From Phorcus lineatus (taxonomy: Eukaryota > Mollusca > Gastropoda > Trochida > Trochidae), in NCBI GenBank assembly GCA_921293015.1, contig OV121091.1:9019755-9083754 (forward strand): 64,000 nucleotides of DNA, written 5' to 3'. Positions 58,161 through 64,000 of the stretch are shown here, one piece after another. The first letter of the stretch is position 1; each line of letters begins with the position of its first letter. The translations under genes and the position numbers were made by a program. A model generated the notes under the pieces. That model searched no databases, had not been told where the DNA came from, and saw nothing but the letters and a program-made list of their open reading frames with translations.

Positions 58161-59174
58161 ACATTGAGCGAAAGACAATAGGCGAAGGTGAAGTTCAATG
58201 CACTGCTTTTCCGACTACTGTCCGGTGGGGACAGGGCACGGAGACTGGTCTTCACAGTCTAAAGACAATGATAGACAAGCCCTTGCACGGAGCTGGCTTT
58301 CCAGCCCTATACCACAGAGCGCTTATCTCTTGATGTAGAGGGCTTAAAATCTTGTTATCAAACCATGTTTCTAATAATCCCTTAAAGCAAACTTAGCATG
58401 CTAGTCTAGGAAATCGAAAGATAGCTTCAAGTCTGGAAGGATTCTACGTGGATGATCAAGGAGCCGCTTCAGTCCACTTTTGTCAAATCAAATAAGGATT
58501 GAAACAATTTGCTTGCATGGTCAAGATATGCAGCTGACATAATGTTTGTACCCCAATGAATAAAAGAAAAGCCAGGTTTTCCAAAACAGTATACTATAAG
58601 CCTTGACTTGAATTTGTTGATTTATTTGCCAAACATAACACTGAAATATTATATCGAATAAAATGTTAGCAGTTTCATTCAAAACACTACATGAATTTGA
58701 CATTACTTTAATTCAAATTGAAGCAATATATAAATAGATCTAAATATAAACAATAGGCAATCTAAATTGTTTGTATGTAATCATTATGTACTATTCCTCT
58801 TGTTGTTAAACTCAGTGCCAGATTTCATGATGAAAATAAAAGAAAGAAATCGATGAGCTACACATGACTATCATAAATTGTTCACAAATTCATCACTTTG
58901 TTCCACCTTTCAACATAACAAGCAGAAAGACCAGCAGTGTTGACAGCAAGGTGTAGTTGCTCTGATAAAATTTGGAAATAACTCAGGATTAAAGGTACAT
59001 ATTGTCACTTTTTTGGTACCAAGAATCGTCTAATATACGAGTTGTCACCATGGGAGTGTCAATTGATGTCTGGAGGGTCAAAATTGGAACTTTTAGCCAA
59101 AGATTGAAAAAAACGTGGCTGGAGAGCCCCCGTTATAACGCTAACTACAGGTGTGAAGACAGGTGTGAGACTGT
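58161..59174. other. No gene seen
   Basis: Non-coding. The last ~150 bp may be leader of the following LINE. Confidence 0.45.
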
Positions 59175-59309
59175 TTGTGTACACGTTCATGCTTATCGCT
59201 CTGTCCGGTGGTGTTGAAAGGACCTGGTGATCGTTATGTGGATAATAATACAAGTAAAAGCAGAGTCAAAACTAGATTGTCGACCAAAAACGTGGCGGGA
59301 GCACTTACT

Positions 59310-60072
59310 ATGTCAGGTAGATGTGAGCAGGCACAGTCCGACCTGATTATTATGGCAGATATTGCACGGACTCTGAAGATAATTCAGGACGATATTTCAG
59401 CTATGAACCTAAAGTTTGATAGGTTATCCAAAGATTTTGAAGATAAACTTATTGATTTAAAATCAGAAAATGATGAATTGAAACAGAAGCTCTTTGATTT
59501 AGAAATTAAGACAGACAATATTGAAGCGCAGTCACGCAGATCAAATTTGATATTTCATGGACTCTCTGATAAAAGGGGGGAATCATGGGAGGAAAGCCAA
59601 GTCAAAGTGAGAGACTTTCTTCAAAATAAACTCAATCTTGAAAATTCTGAATCTGTCCCCATAGAGAGGGCACATCGTCTGAAAACCAAAAAAAACAAAC
59701 CGCCCCATTATTGTCAGATTTGCTTCCTATAAGGACAAAAGTGTTATTCTCACAGCTGCAAAAACACTTCTGAAAGGTGATAAAGACTTTCGAGTTTCAG
59801 AGGACTACACAGAAAGAGCCAGATGGTTAAGATCTAAACTCTTCCCTTTTATGGACAGCGCCCGTAGTGAGGGCTGTAAAGCCTTCCTGAGTTACGATAA
59901 ACTCGTTATTGACGGACGTGTCTATGTTTATGACGTTTTCAACAGCGCAATAAAGCAGATCGGACAACGACGAAACTGGATTCAGAGATCCACATCAGCA
60001 CAACAGCACAATGTTAGCACTCTTCCGGGAGATAACTCGAACACTACATCAGACATTGAGGGAACTGCATAG
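59310..60072 (+). pseudogene. LINE ORF1, coiled-coil and RRM-like protein, one frameshift
   Basis: The likely start is ATG 59310 (MSGRCEQAQSD); the frame is open further upstream. A heptad-rich coiled coil (about 59360-59560) leads to DNIEAQSRRSNLIFHGLSD and ERAHRLK, the RRM-like core of L1-type ORF1 proteins. An extra C in a CCCC run (59703-59706) shifts the frame; RPIIVRFASYKDKSVIL and KDFRVSEDYTERARWLRSKL continue to a stop at 60072. Undoing the one base would restore about 250 codons. Role: RNA chaperone of the retrotransposon particle. Confidence 0.82.
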
Positions 60073-60139
60073 GAGCCCGGCCCTGGCCCCAGTGATACTC
60101 TGACCAGAACAGAACCTTCCTCTAATGCGACTGATACAA

Positions 60140-61160
60140 CATTCTCCTTTTGTACATGGAACATTAATGGATTACGATCAGCTTTAACTTTCCACGATTT
60201 TGTATCCTTTTGCAATAAGTTTGAACTATTTAGTCTGACAGGAACTATAAATTTGTATGTAACGATACACAAGTACTGCTAAGCACTACATTCTCTAGTT
60301 ATTGCTGCTTTGTAAGTGAAGCCAAACGTTGCCACAACCGTGGTAGATATTCCGGCGGTATCGCTGTATGTGTTAGGGATAATTTGAAAAAATATTTCAT
60401 ACGAATTAAAGATTCATGGGACAATTGTGTTGTCCTTCAACTTGTCAATGTTGAATTTACTTATCCCATCTTCTATAAATGCACTTGCGTACATCCGGCG
60501 GGGGCGTCGGAGTACGACGTCTAGACGATAGTGGTATCGACTTGCTCGAGAGTAAACTTCGTCAAGTGAAATCAGACTTTGGCTTGAACTCGACCTTCAT
60601 TATATGTGGAGATCTCAATGCGAGAACAGCAAACAATGACGATTTTATTCTGGATGATAGCCCGAACTACATACCAGTAGATAACGTCTTATATTCTGAA
60701 GATCCCTTTAAGAAAGAGAGACTGTCCGCCGACACAGTTGTAAATAAGCATGGTCTCGAATAGCTTACTCTTTGCAGAACTATGAACATACATATTGTAA
60801 ATGGACGTTCTCCCAGTGATACCCCTGCTAACTGGACATTCATTTCCAATAGTGGTACAAGTATCGTTGATTATTTTGTTATCAGTTCCTGTCTATTTCC
60901 AAATATTGTAGATATGTCTGTCCAAACTAAAACCGAATCAGACCACTTACCGCTTGTGTGTACCTTCACTTATATTTTTCCAACTAAACAATGTCGTATT
61001 GACAATAATGATATACCCCTTTATAAAGTTCCTAGATTTAGAATGTTTGATACCATCCAGGATCGATTTGAGGCGATGGTTTCCGAACGCACTTTCGATT
61101 TTGATATGAATCTTTTTGTGTCACTGCTGCATACTGATAATAATGCTGCTGTTTCCAAAT
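60140..61160 (+). pseudogene. LINE ORF2 endonuclease domain
   Basis: FCTWNINGLRSA (about 60150) is the first active-site strand. After frame changes come GRYSGGIAVCVRDNLKKYF, FIICGDLNARTANNDDF (catalytic GDLN, about 60598), ANWTFISNSGTSIVDYFVIS and ESDHLPLVCTF (catalytic Asp-His, about 60940). Stops and frameshifts at about 60280, 60525 and 60760. Nicks target DNA in the intact element. Confidence 0.85.
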
Positions 61161-61318
61161 AAACTGAAATCTATCAATTGTTCTGTTCTTATGTAGGTTA
61201 TGATTCCAATTGTCGTAAAGTCAAATGTAATGAACAACCACCCTTCGACAGTGAATGTAAAGGTTTGAAGGAAAGAAAATACGTGCATCTCAATAAATTA
61301 AAGAGTAGACGTAACGCA

Positions 61319-62825
61319 TAATTGTGATTATTACAAATTATTATCTGTAGTCGCTTCACTTATAAGAATCAATAGAGCCAAAAAATGAGAAAATATACGC
61401 TTTAATTCGACTACTAGGAGACTTTTTATACCCCTTTTTGGATAACCGCCTAATGAGCCTGGCAAACGCTTAGACAAAATCACCGAAGCATGACTCGAAG
61501 CCACGCCCAGTGTGTGACGTGCTAGTCGTCAGCTGAAAGTCCAGCCCTTTGATTTTCTCTGTATTTTTAAGCTAATTCAACAGCAAAAAAGAGGCAATAG
61601 CATGACCGAAAGAATTCCAAAGTACGATATGTAACTGCTTCATGATATCAACTTTACCTCTTAGTCGTCAAATCCATTTTGATTGGACTGTGACAATCCT
61701 TGGACGCGGTTTTCCTGGGTGGGTTTATATAAAAAAGGTTAAGAACTTGGTCGGTGATAGATTCATTACTATGGGATATCACGTAGTGTTACAACATTTA
61801 TTATCGATATGAAGTTCTTAATTGTCTCGAAAAAATTGAAGGTTTTTGTAATAAACGGGAGAGAATGTAAAAACTTTTTTAATGTTTACTGTAGAAAAAT
61901 AATTTTGTTTCATTTCACTTTATGACAACTTAGTACTTAGTGGATGATTCGTTTGTATTTAACTAACGTATATTATATTATTAGCTAGTATAACATCTCA
62001 CACCGTGTTGCAATATCTCTGTCTTCGAATTTAACAATCAATGACATGAAAACATACCTGGCGCAAGCGTTAGAAACATCCTATGTAATCCTAAAGAATG
62101 TTGGTACCCGTCATTCACGATGTACTTTTTCAAATGTGTGTCATCGTCCGTAGAAGTGCATGAGCCAAATCTCCTTCTCTTAATTTATTGGTTGAATATA
62201 TATTCTACAAGTTCATTGGTTCAAAATGACTGGACGCCGTGACAATAAACTAAGTAGCAGTCGAATGCCAAGATTACGCCATTATGACAGGACATATATT
62301 CGGCTTGGTGGGTCCAAGGCGTTAAAATTCAAAAGGTATAATTAGAGACAATTAAATCAAGAATTGAAATTGAATGCGATATGATTATATAACGGCCACC
62401 TGTGTGTCATAAAAAATAAGACTATTTAAATCAGTCTGATTGTTGTGACAACATTTGGCATACGTCGTAATTGATGTACACATGCTATGGGATAGTGCGC
62501 ATAGCATCACATTTGAACACTGTCTTTCGCTTGGAACAATACAAATAATTAAAGATATATTTAACATCAATTCATCGGAGGTTTGAGTTGCTTGGATGAC
62601 TTTAGATATGTTTAAACAGTTGTTTAGAATGTGAGATTTCCTGTTGTTTTTTCATTAAGGAGGTTATACTTCCGCCGACTAGCACGTCACGCGGCAGGAC
62701 ACGCGACTGGACACGCCTTAGTGACCACGGGCCAGTTCAGTTCCGGTCACTGGTGCTAATTAGCTGGTGATTTGAAAAAGCCGTATTAAAGTTACTGGAA
62801 AATTAGAATACGTATTTTAAAAATC
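61319..62825. other. ~1.5-kb insertion in the LINE, unknown type
   Basis: The LINE linker coding (KSRRNA at about 61318) stops and resumes at about 62826-62850 (LRKYHCQNNVTNYIEVK). Inside, a 15-bp perfect inverted repeat (gtgacgtgctagtcg at 61514-61528; complement at 62676-62690) lies in a wider imperfect match with ccacgcccag / ggcgtgtcc. No coding frame recognised. Confidence 0.55.
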
Positions 62826-64000
62826 ATGAAAGTTGCCATGGGTCATTTCAGTCGATCTTTAAGAAAGTATCACTGTCAGAATAATGTAACAAATTACATA
62901 GAAGTAAAAGCAAAGTTTAAACGCTGCTGCAAGTGGAAAAAAGATCAGTATGATAAAAAGATCGCTGATGAGATTAATGATGCAGCCTCGCAAGGGATTG
63001 TAAACGTTTTTGGAGAGCTGTAAAATCTCGATTGATGTCAGATAAAGGGATGAGCAGTACTACTCCGGATATATGGTTTTCTTATTTCTCGAATCTTCTC
63101 AATCCATTGCAAACATCTGTGAAAACTAGTTTTGACGAAGAAGTCGATAGTTTTATTGATAACCACACGTGTGACTCATGCGAAAATCTTGATAATGAGC
63201 TTACCCATGATATATTAAACAGCGCTATCACGGAAAGAGAAAAAATTTAAAATAGTACAGATTTAAAACCTGGCAAATCACCTGGATATGATGGCATTCC
63301 ACCTGAATTTGTAAAGTTGACTAGTTCATTTTTCTTGTCCTATCTTCTCTTATTATTTAACAATAACTTGGACGGTGGTGTCTCTCCGGATAATTGGAAT
63401 ATTGGTATGATAATCCCATTAATTAAAGCAGGGTCACGACAAAACCCTAACAATTATAGAGGCATTTCGCTCCTAAGTTGTTGTGGTAAGATATTCACAG
63501 CCATTATAGAAAAACGAATAAGAATTTGGTTTGATATAAATGAATTAATCGCTGAATCACAAGCTGGTTTCCGCCCAGAATACTCCACTGTCGACCAAAT
63601 ATTCTTTTTACAAGCCTTATGTACAAAATACCTAAGCAGACCGAAAGGCAGATTCTATTGTGGTTTTATAGATTTTAAAAAGGCATTCGACCTTGTTGAG
63701 AGAAGAAAATTGCTATATCTACTTGTTAAAAATGGATGTCATGGTAAGCTATATAATGTATTAAAAAATATGTATTCATCTGTAAAGGCAACTGTTAAAA
63801 TTGGTAACTGTATGACATCTTCTTTTGATACATCTACTGGAGTTAAACAAGGGTGCATTTTAAGCCCTGTACTGTTTATATTTTTCATCAATGAACTTGT
63901 ACATGAAATGTATAAATCCTGCAGCTATAGAATATGTGTTAATCAAAGTATCGACGATTTGATGCTCTTATTATTTGCAGATGATGTTGTACTATTTTCA
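62826..64000 (+). pseudogene. LINE ORF2 reverse transcriptase (runs off window)
   Basis: After two early stops/frameshifts (62830-63248), the frame from about 63262 to 64000 is open: DLKPGKSPGYDGIPPEF, NNYRGISLLSCCGKIF, AGFRPEYSTVDQIF, GFIDFKKAFDLV (first catalytic Asp), GVKQGCILSPVLF and LLFADDVVLF (catalytic Asp pair) at the very end. Motifs 1-5 are complete. The same clade as the 16.1-kb fragment (shared KNMYSSVK block). The thumb and tail lie beyond the window. Confidence 0.88.

Larger units (their letters stand above)
59175..64000 (+). mobile_element. CR1-like LINE, ORF1 + ORF2, interrupted and running off the window
   Basis: ORF1 (59310-60072), endonuclease (60140-61160), an intruding non-LINE segment (about 61319-62825) and RT (62850-64000, continuing) follow in normal LINE order. 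Many lesions are single frameshifts and stops, so it is fairly young. Confidence 0.82.

Noticed and set aside
1..64000. tRNA, rRNA, snRNA genes or host protein-coding genes
   Set aside because: None recognised by eye; a tRNAscan/Infernal run and mapping of transcriptome reads would be decisive.

Overview
This is eukaryotic, AT-rich, non-coding-dominated DNA. It has a spliceosomal-type intron, non-LTR retrotransposons, a Penelope-like element and Tc1/mariner, MULE, Ginger1 and ISL2EU-type DNA transposon parts. The mix (a Nimb/I-like LINE with RNase H, CR1/L2-like LINEs, a Ginger1 carrying an Ulp1 protease, a THAP + DDE_4 + YqaJ set, and foldback hairpins of a kind I associate with bivalve genomes) points to a marine lophotrochozoan, most likely a mollusc. 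The species cannot be named from the sequence. I found no convincing host gene, tRNA, rRNA or CRISPR. Nearly every recognisable coding stretch is a transposable-element protein, most of them broken.

Layout. 1-3.78 kb: the 3' end of a Ginger1 DNA transposon (integrase C-terminus with an intron, GPY/F module, Ulp1-type protease, a 48-bp array, then the terminus followed by CCGG). 4.6-6.1 kb: short repeat cluster and a ~490-bp tandem duplication full of GGATCC. 6.1-10 kb: a reverse-strand, internally deleted LINE of the I/Nimb type. 10.5-11.6 kb: MULE transposase. 12.2-15 kb: degenerate repeats and two copies of an unknown exon-like unit. 16.1-17.7 kb: a 5'-truncated LINE with clear target-site duplications. 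20.7-22.2 kb: a nearly intact Tc1 element. 26.1-26.8 kb: mariner. 27.1-30.6 kb: a Penelope-like element with GIY-YIG, split by two LINE insertions. 31.4-32.5 kb: another mariner.

33.2-43.3 kb holds pieces of an ISL2EU-like system (DDE_4 C-terminus, THAP domain, YqaJ nuclease). Between them is a 5.5-kb structure with long inverted arms made of ~175-bp tandem units, enclosing a minisatellite and a Tc1 relic. 46.9-47.7 kb has a third, internally inverted copy of the exon-like unit. 48.1-58.1 kb is an L2/CR1-like LINE whose reverse transcriptase is interrupted by a ~9-kb insertion with GCCGCA-rich inverted ends; that insertion itself contains a Tc1 element. 59.2-64 kb is another LINE (ORF1, endonuclease, RT) interrupted by a ~1.5-kb insertion and running off the window.

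The genes do not form a pathway. The informative content is the nesting order of the mobile elements, and several repeat structures with no recognised transposase.
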